The notes under the pieces: generated by a model
The model's database searches: none
Told to the model about the DNA's origin: nothing
What the model saw: the letters and a program-made list of their open reading frames with translations, nothing else
Shown here: piece by piece, positions 8,670-17,473 of the stretch
Numbering within the stretch: position 1 is the stretch's first letter
How the letters are laid out: every line of letters begins with the position of its first letter
Program-made: the position numbers and the translations under genes
Assembly (NCBI GenBank): GCA_017450645.1
Contig: JAFSTE010000011.1
Coordinates: 1-64,000, forward strand
Source: Eubacterium sp.
GTDB taxonomy: Bacteria > Bacillota > Clostridia > Oscillospirales > Acutalibacteraceae
Reading direction: 5' to 3'
Length of the DNA: 64,000 nucleotides

Positions 8670-8716
8670 ATGTATTCTCCTTACATAAAGTTATTTACAA
8701 AGTCTTTTACCTATAC

Positions 8717-8745
8717 ATCATACTATAATTCTTCATCAAATTCAA
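8717..8745 (-). promoter_or_regulatory. Sigma-A promoter of the 313-aa membrane protein gene
   Basis: On the minus strand TTGAAT (8740-8745), a 17-bp spacer, and TATGAT (8717-8722), about 50 bp before the start codon. Confidence 0.55.
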
Positions 8746-8776
8746 TATTTTTTTTAAAATTTAGTAAAATATATGT

Positions 8777-8782
8777 TATAAT
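8777..8782 (+). promoter_or_regulatory. -10 element for trmO-ylmH
   Basis: A perfect TATAAT on the plus strand about 33 bp before the trmO start. The -35 region is AT-rich with no good TTGACA match. It is divergent from the promoter at 8717-8745. Confidence 0.45.
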
Positions 8783-8815
8783 ATATACAAATTCGGGATA
8801 AAAAGGATTGTTTTT

Positions 8816-9475
8816 ATGCAGATAAAACCTGTTGCAACGATAAAAAATGACTTTACCTCTAAGTTTGCAATACCACGCCAGAGCGGACTGAGCGACATAG
8901 AGAGCAAAATAATTCTAAAAAAAGAATACGGGGATGTTAACGCGTTAAGAGGGCTCGAGGAATTCAGCCACCTATGGCTTATATGGGGCTTTAGCGAAAA
9001 CATAAGGGACGAGCACTCGCTGACGGTGCGCCCGCCGAGACTCGGCGGAAACACAAGAGTCGGCGTTTTTGCCTCACGCTCCCCTTTCAGACCGAACAAC
9101 TTAGGTCTGTCGTGCGTTGAGATTGTAAGAATTGTGGGTACTGAAATTACAGTAAAGGGCGCAGACCTTATGAACGGCACGCCGATTTACGACATAAAGC
9201 CGTACATACCTTACAGCGACAGCATTGACGGCGCAAAGGGCGGATTTACCGAAAAGTACGATTTTAACGAGCTTACGGTTTGCGCCAACGATGAGTTAAA
9301 GCAAAAAGCGGGCGCAAAATGGGACGCGCTGTGCTCTGTACTTAAAAACGACCCGCGTCCCGCTTACCAGAACGACAGCGAGCGCGTTTACGGATTTAAA
9401 TTCGCAGATTTCGAGGTAAAATTCAGCGTTGACGGCGACACATTAACGGTTTTGGAGATTGAAAATGAACAGTGA
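8816..9475 (+). CDS. trmO: tRNA m6t6A37 methyltransferase TrmO (YaeB/TsaA family)
   Basis: A 219-aa SAM-dependent enzyme that N6-methylates threonylcarbamoyl-adenosine 37 in tRNA. Hallmarks are the HLWLIWGF segment, the conserved RVGVFASRSPFRPNNLGLSCVEI block, and DIKPYIPYSDS further on. Length fits the family. An AAGG-type Shine-Dalgarno lies before ATG 8816. Its end overlaps the start of ylmH, so the two are coupled. Confidence 0.93.
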   Translation: MQIKPVATIKNDFTSKFAIPRQSGLSDIESKIILKKEYGDVNALRGLEEFSHLWLIWGFSENIRDEHSLTVRPPRLGGNTRVGVFASRSPFRPNNLGLSCVEIVRIVGTEITVKGADLMNGTPIYDIKPYIPYSDSIDGAKGGFTEKYDFNELTVCANDELKQKAGAKWDALCSVLKNDPRPAYQNDSERVYGFKFADFEVKFSVDGDTLTVLEIENEQ

Positions 9476-10202
9476 CGAGATTTTAAAAAGCCGTTTTTCC
9501 GACCTTTCAAGGCGTGCCTTCGAGCGCGGGTACAATGTGTTCTCCGACTTCTTAAGTATGGAGGAAGTAAGCTTGCTAAAAAGTGACAAGGACATATTTA
9601 ACTACCGTATTTTCGGCGGATACGACGGTGCTGAACGATGCGTTGCAGGCTTCGGCGAGGAGGTAAGCGACAGCGATTTTCCGATTAAGTGCATAGAGAT
9701 TATGCCGCTGCAACAAAAATTTGCGGATAAACTCACGCACCGCGATTTCTTAGGCGCTGTTATGAACCTTGGCATAAAAAGAGAAACACTCGGCGACATA
9801 ATTATTAAGGACAATGTGGGTTATCTGTTTTGTCTTAGCAGTATTGCGGACTACATCTGCGACAATCTTTGCAGGATAAAGCACACGAGCGTCAGCTGTA
9901 AAATATGCGACAGCGGCATTGAGAACTTTAACAAAGAGCTGCAGGACAAGGACATAATCGTAGCTTCGCTTCGGCTCGACGCGGTAATATGCGCGGTATT
10001 TCACCTATCAAGAAGCGGCGCAAAGGCGCTGCTTTTGCAGGACAAGGTTTTTGTAAACCATAAGATAACGGAGAACGGCTCGCATATGCTAAAGGACGGC
10101 GACACCGTATCGCTTAGGGGTTACGGCAAGTTCGAAGTATACGAGGCTTTAAGAAGCACAAAGAAAAACCGACTTGTTGTAAAAGTCGGCGTATACGTTT
10201 AA
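9465..10202 (+). CDS. ylmH: YlmH-type RNA-binding protein with C-terminal S4 domain
   Basis: About 245 aa. It has an N-terminal YlmH domain (FLSMEEVSLL, RIFGGYDGAERCVAGF) and a C-terminal S4 RNA-binding module (SRSGAKALLLQDKVFVNHKI). Bacillus YlmH has been linked to division-cluster function and recently to ribosome-associated quality control. I chose ATG 9465 because GGAG at 9453-9456 is 8 bp away; a TTG at 9459 is too close to it. It overlaps trmO by 11 bases and is followed by a bidirectional terminator. Confidence 0.88.
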   Translation: MNSDEILKSRFSDLSRRAFERGYNVFSDFLSMEEVSLLKSDKDIFNYRIFGGYDGAERCVAGFGEEVSDSDFPIKCIEIMPLQQKFADKLTHRDFLGAVMNLGIKRETLGDIIIKDNVGYLFCLSSIADYICDNLCRIKHTSVSCKICDSGIENFNKELQDKDIIVASLRLDAVICAVFHLSRSGAKALLLQDKVFVNHKITENGSHMLKDGDTVSLRGYGKFEVYEALRSTKKNRLVVKVGVYV

Positions 10203-10226
10203 AGGGGCTTGAAACAAGCCCCTTTT
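10201..10226. terminator. Bidirectional terminator between ylmH and the sulfosugar operon
   Basis: AAAGGGGCTTG and CAAGCCCCTTTT form a hairpin with A- and T-tracts on both sides, placed between the convergent ends of ylmH (+) and the 834-aa gene (-). Confidence 0.85.
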
Positions 10227-10228
10227 AA

Positions 10229-12733
10229 TTATTTCTTACCTTTTGCTTTTATCTGTGATTTAACGATATGGGTAACTGCCTTTGTGCCTTTGGTCGCGTA
10301 GTCCTTGATATTGCCTGCAATACCCGACCACACGGGGTTCATAAGCTTATTCTCCTCAATACCGTCAGCCTTAGCCTCTTTAATAATAACATTATCGTCG
10401 TAGAACGGAGCGAGGATATTTTCCTCGTTTTCGCTCGCTACTGCGCCGTCGGCAAAGGCGGTGATGTCGCTGAGTGTTGACTCGGGTATCTCTGCACCCT
10501 CGTATGCAAAGAGCGCCATCATAGCGGTTTCGCTGTTGCCGTTATAAGCGGGGCCTATCGACTTACCCTGAGGGGTGATGAGCGTATAGGTAGCAAGGAT
10601 TTCGTCCTTTGCCCTGCCCCAGTGGTGGCGCTGAGGTCCGTAGTAATGACCGAAAGGATTCATATGAACGGTTTTATCCTCGTCAAGGCGCATAGGACAA
10701 TACGCCATTGCGTTGAGCACCTGGCGCGCGTTTGCGATAACAAGTCCGCCGTTTTCGTCGCAAAGACCTACCACGCCCGCTGTGAGCTGATGGTTAAAGG
10801 AAGCGAGACTCTTATTTTTTTCGTCACATTCGGGGAAGGACTGCGTTCTGAAGGTTGAAATATCCTTCATAAAATTACGCTTAATAACGCTTACATCGCC
10901 GTCAAATTTTGGCGTAAGCTGGAACGGAACAGCCTCGGTCCAGTTCATATCGCTGAATCTGCCGAGAGAGGAATTCTCTGTAGAAATTGAGGTGCGCTCG
11001 GGAGTGTAAGGATAGTTTACATTAGTTCTTACAAATATAGCGTCAGAGGATTTCATTTTAAAGAAATCGAAATGGAAGCTACCCTGCTCCGTCTGCTCGG
11101 GGAGATTTATAATACCCGAAACCCTGAGTCCCTCGCCCGAGCCGCCGAGTTCGAGCGCGGATACGACCGTCTTTTCAAACTCGTACTGATTATCGTTATA
11201 AGTAATGAAGCTCTTTAAAAAGTCGCTGCCGCCGATTTCCCTGCCGTTTGATTTAACGGAATAGATATTGCCGTGAACGGAGAATTTAATCTCGAGGCTA
11301 TCGGTTTTAAGGTCTATGTCAAGCGGCTTTGTGTCAGCGCGCTTGCCGATACTAACCTCGACAGTATACTTCTTTTGCACCTTTTTAAAGCGCATAATAG
11401 CGAACACCGACTTGTTAGAGTCGTCCATCGGGATAATAGCGTAATCCTCAAGACCCGCTGCTTTAAGCTTAAGCTGTGAAACGCTTAATAGCTCTTTATT
11501 CACTTTTAGCTGAACGCACTGAAGGTTAGAGTTTGAAACATTATAAATCGTGAGCTTAGAGCTGGATTTAATCGCGTCCTTTTCGCTGTTGATAATACTG
11601 TCGGCAAGCTCGTTAGCCTTGATTTCGCGCTGGATGTTAAGCACGGGCGTTGCAAGACCGAAGTGCGTGGTAGAAAGCAGAAGCACCCTGTCCTTAAACG
11701 ACGGCGAGTCAAAATCGCTCTTAGCGTTAACCTGAGCCATAGCTCTTGCGCGCTCGATAGCGGTCCAGATTTTACGGTTATACGGCTTCTCAGCCCACGA
11801 TGCGTAGCCCGTAAAATTGCCGTCCGCGGTGTCGTGAGTAAAGTCAATCTCGCCGAGCGCTTCGTGGTTTTTAAGGTATCCGCCGGGGGTGTCAAACACA
11901 ACATAGTCAAGGTCCGCAACCTCGCGAACAAGACCGTTAATACCGTCGGAGTTCGCAATCTTGCCCTTAATAAGCGGTACGGGCATAGGCTCCCAGAACG
12001 GGCTGTCTGCGTCCATATTGATAAAGATAAACACATCGTGGTTTATTTCGCCGTCAAGCTGCTTTTTGTGCAGCTCCTTAGCCCACGCGCGCAGGCAGCC
12101 TGCGTCGCACACGTCGGAGTTATTATAGGTCGGGAGAATGGTCATACTCTCGCCCTTATAGGTGTATTTAAGCGGGTTAAACGCAAGCTCGTCGGGAAGC
12201 TTAGGCACGATAGTACGAAACGCATCAAACGGAACGCACGAATAGTAAAGGCAAAGCGCCTTAACGCCCGTCTTGTTATACAGCGAAACCTGAGACGGGG
12301 TGAACATTACCTCCTGAGGACGAACAATCTTTTCATACTCGCCGAAAATGTCAAGAAGTCCGCTGCCCTGCTCGTTGGTAACGGCAAGCTCGATGGACGC
12401 TTCAAACTCCTCCTCGTTCATAGCAGAGAGGGCGCCGTTCGAGTAGCCCATAATAATATTCTCGTCGCCGTATTTGGTAACGCGCTCCTTCATACCCTCG
12501 ATAATGTCGGGGGCGTACTCGGGTAAAATCTGTTCGAGCGAAAAGAAGTTTTCGCTGTCCCAGGTGCCTTTAACGGGGATACCGTCCTCGTTGCACTTGT
12601 TGAGCACGTCAATAATCTGTCTGATAATCCTTATATCCGAGCCAAATCCGAGGTTATCGTTAGTATCGCCCCTGTATGAGTGATAGCAGTTTACATGAAA
12701 GCCGAAGCCGATATGCACCTTGTTATTTTCCAT
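10229..12733 (-). CDS. Unknown large glycosidase-like protein, last gene of the sulfosugar operon
   Basis: 834 aa, no signal peptide, so cytoplasmic. The first about 380 residues look like the (beta/alpha)-barrel of the GH38/GH57 class: HIGFGFHVNCYHSYRGD near the start, GTWDSENFFSL, and MFTPSQVSLYNKTGVKAL. The rest is beta-rich with NHQLTAGVVGLCDENGGLVIA and FGHYYGPQRHHWGRAKDE, as in the C-terminal sandwich of such enzymes. I cannot point to catalytic carboxylates with certainty. It follows the sugar symporter by 57 bp in an operon for sulfoquinovose, so it may act on another glycoside or derivative of that sugar; this is inference. A different polysaccharide-modifying role is possible. Confidence 0.5.
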   Translation of the reverse strand: MENNKVHIGFGFHVNCYHSYRGDTNDNLGFGSDIRIIRQIIDVLNKCNEDGIPVKGTWDSENFFSLEQILPEYAPDIIEGMKERVTKYGDENIIMGYSNGALSAMNEEEFEASIELAVTNEQGSGLLDIFGEYEKIVRPQEVMFTPSQVSLYNKTGVKALCLYYSCVPFDAFRTIVPKLPDELAFNPLKYTYKGESMTILPTYNNSDVCDAGCLRAWAKELHKKQLDGEINHDVFIFINMDADSPFWEPMPVPLIKGKIANSDGINGLVREVADLDYVVFDTPGGYLKNHEALGEIDFTHDTADGNFTGYASWAEKPYNRKIWTAIERARAMAQVNAKSDFDSPSFKDRVLLLSTTHFGLATPVLNIQREIKANELADSIINSEKDAIKSSSKLTIYNVSNSNLQCVQLKVNKELLSVSQLKLKAAGLEDYAIIPMDDSNKSVFAIMRFKKVQKKYTVEVSIGKRADTKPLDIDLKTDSLEIKFSVHGNIYSVKSNGREIGGSDFLKSFITYNDNQYEFEKTVVSALELGGSGEGLRVSGIINLPEQTEQGSFHFDFFKMKSSDAIFVRTNVNYPYTPERTSISTENSSLGRFSDMNWTEAVPFQLTPKFDGDVSVIKRNFMKDISTFRTQSFPECDEKNKSLASFNHQLTAGVVGLCDENGGLVIANARQVLNAMAYCPMRLDEDKTVHMNPFGHYYGPQRHHWGRAKDEILATYTLITPQGKSIGPAYNGNSETAMMALFAYEGAEIPESTLSDITAFADGAVASENEENILAPFYDDNVIIKEAKADGIEENKLMNPVWSGIAGNIKDYATKGTKAVTHIVKSQIKAKGKK

Positions 12734-12755
12734 AAATTTCTCCTTGTATATGCGA

Positions 12756-12774
12756 TTAGGGCGGAGGTTTTCCG
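12756..12774. terminator. GC-rich hairpin between the symporter and the 834-aa gene
   Basis: GGGCGG...CCGCCC in the 57-bp gap. On the minus strand it is not followed by a T-tract, so it may stabilise the upstream mRNA or lower expression of the last gene rather than end transcription. Confidence 0.45.
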
Positions 12775-12790
12775 CCCTTAATTTTATAGA

Positions 12791-14239
12791 TTATTCTTCG
12801 TTTTCAGCCGCTCTGTTAACAGCAAGCTGTTCGTGAATGGTTGCAAGCTTTTTCTTAGAAAGGTCGTAGCCGAAGAACAGAACAACCGCCATAAGCGCAA
12901 GCATTACTGCGGGAACGAGAGTCGAAATCTTATACAGATTATTGATAACATCCTGCGAGAGCTTGCCGCCGTTTTGAGTAATAGTACCGTCGTAAGCAAT
13001 AGCTGCAAGAAGCGCGTTGAGTCCAACGCCTGCGAGCGTCTGACCGAGCTTTCTCGTAAACGAGAACAGCGCGTAGGTCATACCCTCTTCCCTTTTGCCT
13101 GTTCTTACCTCGTGGTAGTCGATAACATCCATTACGAGCGCCCATACCTCGAGAACGAGGAAGGTCTGTCCGAGACCCGAAAGGAAGGTAAGACCGAGGA
13201 ATATATAAACCGCTGCGGGATTAGTAGGCACGATAACGCCCTTAAGCGCGTATTGGAGAATTACCGCGATTGTAGCAAATCCCATACCCCAGGCGCAAAG
13301 CTCCTTCTTGCCGAACTTAGTAATAAGCTTGTTCATAATCGGGATAAAGATTGCCATAGGCAGATAGGTACAGATTGAAACAAGCGAGTACATACCCGAT
13401 TTTCCGAAGTAGTCGGTGAACAGATACATATAGGTTGACTGATAGTAGAACTGGAACGCGATAAGAAGCATTGAAGCGATACAAAGCATAATAAACGCCC
13501 TGTTCTTTGACAGGTCCTTAAGCGTCGCGATAGCGTTATGGTTCTTATCCTTAACCTTCTTCTGCGGCGCGATACGCTCCTTTGTCATCTTGTAATGAGC
13601 AAAGTATACGCCTACGGATACGGCACAGAGAACGAGCACGCACCAGAAAAGCTTAGTGCCGTCGAGCACCTGAATATTAGTACCGTTAGGATACTTACCT
13701 ACTACGGTATAAACAATCATAGGAAGAATGATTGTACCCGGAAGTCCGCCTACGCCTGCGCCGATAGAACGCCACATTGAAAGCGAGGAGCGCTCAAGCT
13801 CGTCGTCGGTAATAACCGAAGCAAGCGAGCCGTAAGGGATGTTAACGGCTGTGTACATCATACCGTATGCGATATATGTAACGTATGCATAAACGAGGTA
13901 CTGACCCTCTGACCAACCCGGAATTTTAAGGAACATCAGCGCCGCTGCAATAGCAAGCGGAATTGAAAAGCCGATAATCCAGGGTCTGAACTGTCCCGAC
14001 GGTCTTGGCTTTCTCGACTGGATAAACGCACCCCATAGCGGGTCGTTAATTGCGTCCCAGATACGAGCTACAAGAATAAGCACAAGGATTTTGCCCGGGC
14101 TTATGCCGAGTACGTCGGTGTAAAATTTATTCTGGAATGCGCCGATAAGCGAAAAAGTAAGCAGTCCGCCTGCGTCGCCGAGCGCATATCCCACTTTATC
14201 CTTAAACTTAATGCCGTGGGTCAATGCTTGTTCTGACAT
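12791..14239 (-). CDS. GPH-family sugar:cation symporter, probable sulfoquinovose/SQ-glycoside importer
   Basis: 482 aa with about twelve membrane helices. The GKVGYALGDAGGLLTFSLIGAFQNKFYTD start and RIWDAINDPLWGAF motif (conserved Asp in helix II) mark the glycoside-pentoside-hexuronide family (MelB, YihO, YihP). E. coli YihO and YihP, the presumed sulfoquinovose-related importers, belong to the same family. It lies 3 bp after the ROK regulator gene in the operon. The substrate is inferred from context. Confidence 0.85.
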   Translation of the reverse strand: MSEQALTHGIKFKDKVGYALGDAGGLLTFSLIGAFQNKFYTDVLGISPGKILVLILVARIWDAINDPLWGAFIQSRKPRPSGQFRPWIIGFSIPLAIAAALMFLKIPGWSEGQYLVYAYVTYIAYGMMYTAVNIPYGSLASVITDDELERSSLSMWRSIGAGVGGLPGTIILPMIVYTVVGKYPNGTNIQVLDGTKLFWCVLVLCAVSVGVYFAHYKMTKERIAPQKKVKDKNHNAIATLKDLSKNRAFIMLCIASMLLIAFQFYYQSTYMYLFTDYFGKSGMYSLVSICTYLPMAIFIPIMNKLITKFGKKELCAWGMGFATIAVILQYALKGVIVPTNPAAVYIFLGLTFLSGLGQTFLVLEVWALVMDVIDYHEVRTGKREEGMTYALFSFTRKLGQTLAGVGLNALLAAIAYDGTITQNGGKLSQDVINNLYKISTLVPAVMLALMAVVLFFGYDLSKKKLATIHEQLAVNRAAENEE

Positions 14240-14242
14240 TTT

Positions 14243-15343
14243 TTAGTCCTCGCTTTCAAAAAAGAATTTCTTTGCACAAATTGCCGTAGCGCCGATATAA
14301 TCACCGTCGCTGTTAAGCTTAGACACCTCTATCATATCCTCGCTTAAATTAGTGTTATACCTTAGACACTGCTTTTTCAGCTTAGCCTGTACAAAATCAT
14401 TATTGAACATCGTTCCGAACAAAACTATGCTGTTTGTATTTAATATAGTAGCGGTGTTCGTCAGGGTAAGCGCCACCATATCTATTTTATGGTCAATAAT
14501 ATTTATAATGTTATTATTACAGTTTTTAAACGATTCGTCAAGTGTTTGACCATTATTTATTTCACTTAATATAGCGTCCTCGCTCACCTCGGTTTCAAGG
14601 CAGCCGAAGCGACCGCATCTGCACCTGACGCCCGCGGGGTTGACAATGTAGTGACCTATTTCGGTAATAGACGAGTCGTTACCCGAAAAGACCTTACCGT
14701 TAGCAATAATTGCGGAGCCGACGCCCGGTCCCCACTTTAAGAATAAAACGGAGCCTGCGCTGCGCACATTACCGTACAACAGCTCGCCCTCGGCAAACGC
14801 CTTAACATTGTTTTCAATAACTACGGGCAGGTCAAACGCTTTTTCAAAACGCTCTTTAAGGTGCTGCTCCTTCCAGATACCGAAATCGTTTTCGGACAGC
14901 GAGCCGATAATACATACGCCAGCTGCAACGATTTTGTCGCGCTTTTCAAATGTATCAAGAAAACTGCGGCTCTTTTTGATAACCTCATCGACATCGCTGA
15001 TAAAGCCGAGTCTTTCGCGCTTTAAGAGCCTGCCCGAAAAGTCGGACACCGAAAGGGTTATGCCGTCCTTTTCGGCGTTGATGCCGAAAGCGAGTCTGCC
15101 GTCAAGGCAGAGGCTGAGCATAATCTCTTTTCTGCCCGATTTGCCCGCCATATCCGCTTCGCCGCTTTCTTTAACGAAGCCCTTTTCTATCAGCGCGGCG
15201 CAGATTTTCGTTACCGCCGCAGGAGTTAAACCGAGCTTTGCGGAAAGCTCCTTACGGCTGAGCGCGCCCTCGCTGTTTAGTGCATATAAAATTAACGAGC
15301 GGTTTTCAATTTTTAAAGACTGTAGATTTAAGCCTTTTGTCAT
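14243..15343 (-). CDS. ROK-family transcriptional regulator of the sulfosugar operon
   Basis: 366 aa. An N-terminal winged helix-turn-helix (GALSRKELSAKLGLTPAAVTKICAALIEKGFV) is fused to a ROK sugar-binding domain with the zinc motif CRCGRFGCLE and the ROK signature around GPGVGSAIIANGKVF. Such NagC/XylR-type proteins repress catabolic operons until a sugar or sugar phosphate binds. Encoded inside the operon, it probably acts at the palindrome over the promoter at 21840-21866. Confidence 0.85.
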   Translation of the reverse strand: MTKGLNLQSLKIENRSLILYALNSEGALSRKELSAKLGLTPAAVTKICAALIEKGFVKESGEADMAGKSGRKEIMLSLCLDGRLAFGINAEKDGITLSVSDFSGRLLKRERLGFISDVDEVIKKSRSFLDTFEKRDKIVAAGVCIIGSLSENDFGIWKEQHLKERFEKAFDLPVVIENNVKAFAEGELLYGNVRSAGSVLFLKWGPGVGSAIIANGKVFSGNDSSITEIGHYIVNPAGVRCRCGRFGCLETEVSEDAILSEINNGQTLDESFKNCNNNIINIIDHKIDMVALTLTNTATILNTNSIVLFGTMFNNDFVQAKLKKQCLRYNTNLSEDMIEVSKLNSDGDYIGATAICAKKFFFESED

Positions 15344-15359
15344 TTAAACACCCTCAATA

Positions 15360-16127
15360 TCATTTAATTAACAGCGACACGCCGCTGATACCCATAAGCA
15401 CATAGGTTATAATCATAAACCAGCGCTTATTAATATGCTTAAAAATAATATTGCCGACTAAAAGTGCCAAAAAGAGTATTCCGACCGAGATGCCCGAAAG
15501 CAGAATAGTTTTTGTATTAAAACATCCCGCTTTAATGTCCGAAAAAAGGATTATCGAATTAAGCACGCACCACACGCCGGAAATCGTTACCCTAAACTCG
15601 TCACGGCCCTTTAAATGCTCGGAAGCGTACACGACCATAAGCGGTCCGCCGCAGGAGAACATACCGTGAACAATGCCCGCTATAATAAGCACTGCAAAGG
15701 ACCAGAGGCTTGTTTTTTCTTTATTCTCCGTCCTTGACTTTTCCTGCTTCTTTTTATAGCTTTTTGAAAAGGAGTGGTAACAGCCGAGCCCCATAAAGCC
15801 GATAACGATAACGCCCAGCAGCTTATACAGCAGCGCAGGGCTTACCTCAAAGAAGCGTGTTACAAGAAAGCCGCCTACCATACCGACGAACATAGTCAGT
15901 ATAATCCTGAAAAACTGCTTTTTGTTAAGCGCCTTATAGTTAATCGTAACAACACCGATTGACACAACTATTCCGAGAAGGTTAAGTATCGGCTTTGCGG
16001 TATTGTAGCCCACAAGCATTATCGAAAACGGCATAGCAAGCACCGTACCCGCAAAACCCGTGATACACTGTATTACATTTGAAACAAAAACAACGATAAA
16101 AAATATTGTTTCTTTAAAGCCAATCAT
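15360..16127 (-). CDS. TauE/SafE-family permease, probable sulfonate exporter
   Basis: 255 aa with about eight membrane helices. It has the family features FIVVFVSNVIQCITGFAGTVLAMPF at the start and the second-half repeat IAGIVHGMFSCGGPLMVVYASEHL. TauE-type proteins are linked to export of C2/C3 sulfonates and accompany transaldolase sulfoglycolysis clusters. Here it would release dihydroxypropanesulfonate or sulfolactate. Its start overlaps the stop of the isomerase gene at 16127. Confidence 0.8.
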   Translation of the reverse strand: MIGFKETIFFIVVFVSNVIQCITGFAGTVLAMPFSIMLVGYNTAKPILNLLGIVVSIGVVTINYKALNKKQFFRIILTMFVGMVGGFLVTRFFEVSPALLYKLLGVIVIGFMGLGCYHSFSKSYKKKQEKSRTENKEKTSLWSFAVLIIAGIVHGMFSCGGPLMVVYASEHLKGRDEFRVTISGVWCVLNSIILFSDIKAGCFNTKTILLSGISVGILFLALLVGNIIFKHINKRWFMIITYVLMGISGVSLLIK

Positions 16128-17461
16128 CAGAACTTTTCTACCTCTATGCCAAGGAAATTTGCGAGTGCTTCAAGCTCATCTGCAACGCCGCCCATAGCGA
16201 CTGCAAAATGCGGCTCCCAGCCGTTTTTAACCGAAGTGTTGATAATATCCGAAGCATTGCTGTCGGTTTTAACAACAATCGAGGTGCCAAAAAACTGCTG
16301 CGGCTTGTCGAGCGCCTCGCCCTCTGAAATAAAGAAGCGGAAGGTGCCGTCAGCCTTTTTGCCGACTCTGAAAACAGTAACCCTTTCACAAGGCTTACAG
16401 CCGAACTCGAGAGTAGGTCCGATTTTGCGGTTACAGTGAACTCCCGCGCAAGCGCCCTTATCCTCGCGTGCAAGCGAGCACGCCGCCATACCGCAGTGCC
16501 AGAAAGTAATTGTGTTCTCCCCTTCGTCCATAGAAACGGGGTCGCCGAAAAACGCGGGAGAGCCGGTAAGAAACTGCGAAATATACATAGTAAGCGCGCC
16601 GTAGGTATCCGCTTCGCAAGAAGAAGCTACGCCGAGGTCGTTAAGTATAGAAATAACCGAGCAAACGGGAGTACCGAACGCGGTGAAAAAGTCGGGCCAG
16701 CAGCGGCTCGAAAGCGCACCGATATTGTTAGCCTTTACATACTCGTCGTACGCCTTATAAAGCCTTGCAAAGTCGAGCACATTCTTATCTTTAATGTCGT
16801 CAAGACCGTTTATGCGTTCCTTGGCGTCGGCAATATAAGCCATTACATCCTCGTCGGTAAAGGTCTTTGCCTTGTCGATAAGTTCTCTCGCTTCGATAGA
16901 ATTAAGGGTTGCGCCGAAGGTTGTAAGCATCTCCATATCAAGCGCCCTGCCAAAGCCGAAGCCCTGCGGAGTATGACCTACCTGCAGGATATTAAGGCTC
17001 TTAAGCGCCTTTTTAACCCTTGCGGCTTTAATTACTGACGCAATTTTAGCCTTAACGTTTTCTTCTTCGGGAGAGCCGAAAATGTACTCAAACGCTCTGC
17101 CGAAGGAGTTTAACACATTACCTGCGGAAAACGCGCCGGTAAGCGAATTAAGTCTGAGTCTGCCGCCGTCGATAACAGGCTCTCTGAGCGTCCAGAGAAG
17201 CACGGGGCAGTCAAAGCGCCTCAGCACCTCGGCGATATATGCGCCGTTTGCAAAGGTGATGTTCTGTACGATTACTAAATCGGGGTTTTTACCCTCTAAA
17301 AATGCGTTTAGCTTATCAATGCTGAGCAGCATTTCGTCGGGCGTTTTAACATCGCCGTCTATCGCGTTTAACAGCTCTATTGATTTTTCAAACTCAGCGC
17401 CCGCGCTCTCGAGGTGAAAGGTCGGCACGCCGATAGGAATATATAAGTATTCAAAATCCAT
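16127..17461 (-). CDS. sftI: Sulfoquinovose isomerase (L-fucose/arabinose isomerase fold)
   Basis: 444 aa. It has the fold of the L-fucose/L-arabinose isomerase family: an N-terminal Rossmann-like part with DLVIVQNITFANG, the conserved RCWPDFFTAFG, a Glu in SSCEADTYGALT, WHCGMAACSLA, and a His in EPHFAVAMGG near the C-terminus, consistent with a metal site. In Bacillus and Eubacterium sulfo-TAL operons a member of this family converts sulfoquinovose to 6-deoxy-6-sulfofructose. The call rests on family plus the neighbouring transaldolase, reductase and GH31 genes. Another aldose-ketose isomerase function cannot be excluded from sequence. Confidence 0.75.
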   Translation of the reverse strand: MDFEYLYIPIGVPTFHLESAGAEFEKSIELLNAIDGDVKTPDEMLLSIDKLNAFLEGKNPDLVIVQNITFANGAYIAEVLRRFDCPVLLWTLREPVIDGGRLRLNSLTGAFSAGNVLNSFGRAFEYIFGSPEEENVKAKIASVIKAARVKKALKSLNILQVGHTPQGFGFGRALDMEMLTTFGATLNSIEARELIDKAKTFTDEDVMAYIADAKERINGLDDIKDKNVLDFARLYKAYDEYVKANNIGALSSRCWPDFFTAFGTPVCSVISILNDLGVASSCEADTYGALTMYISQFLTGSPAFFGDPVSMDEGENTITFWHCGMAACSLAREDKGACAGVHCNRKIGPTLEFGCKPCERVTVFRVGKKADGTFRFFISEGEALDKPQQFFGTSIVVKTDSNASDIINTSVKNGWEPHFAVAMGGVADELEALANFLGIEVEKF

Positions 17462-17473
17462 AACGAATATCCT

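Noticed and set aside
11663..12526. 287-codon plus-strand frame opposite the 834-aa gene
   Set aside because: Its composition (many Arg, Val and Leu) and lack of a ribosome site mark it as a shadow of the high-GC third-position coding strand.
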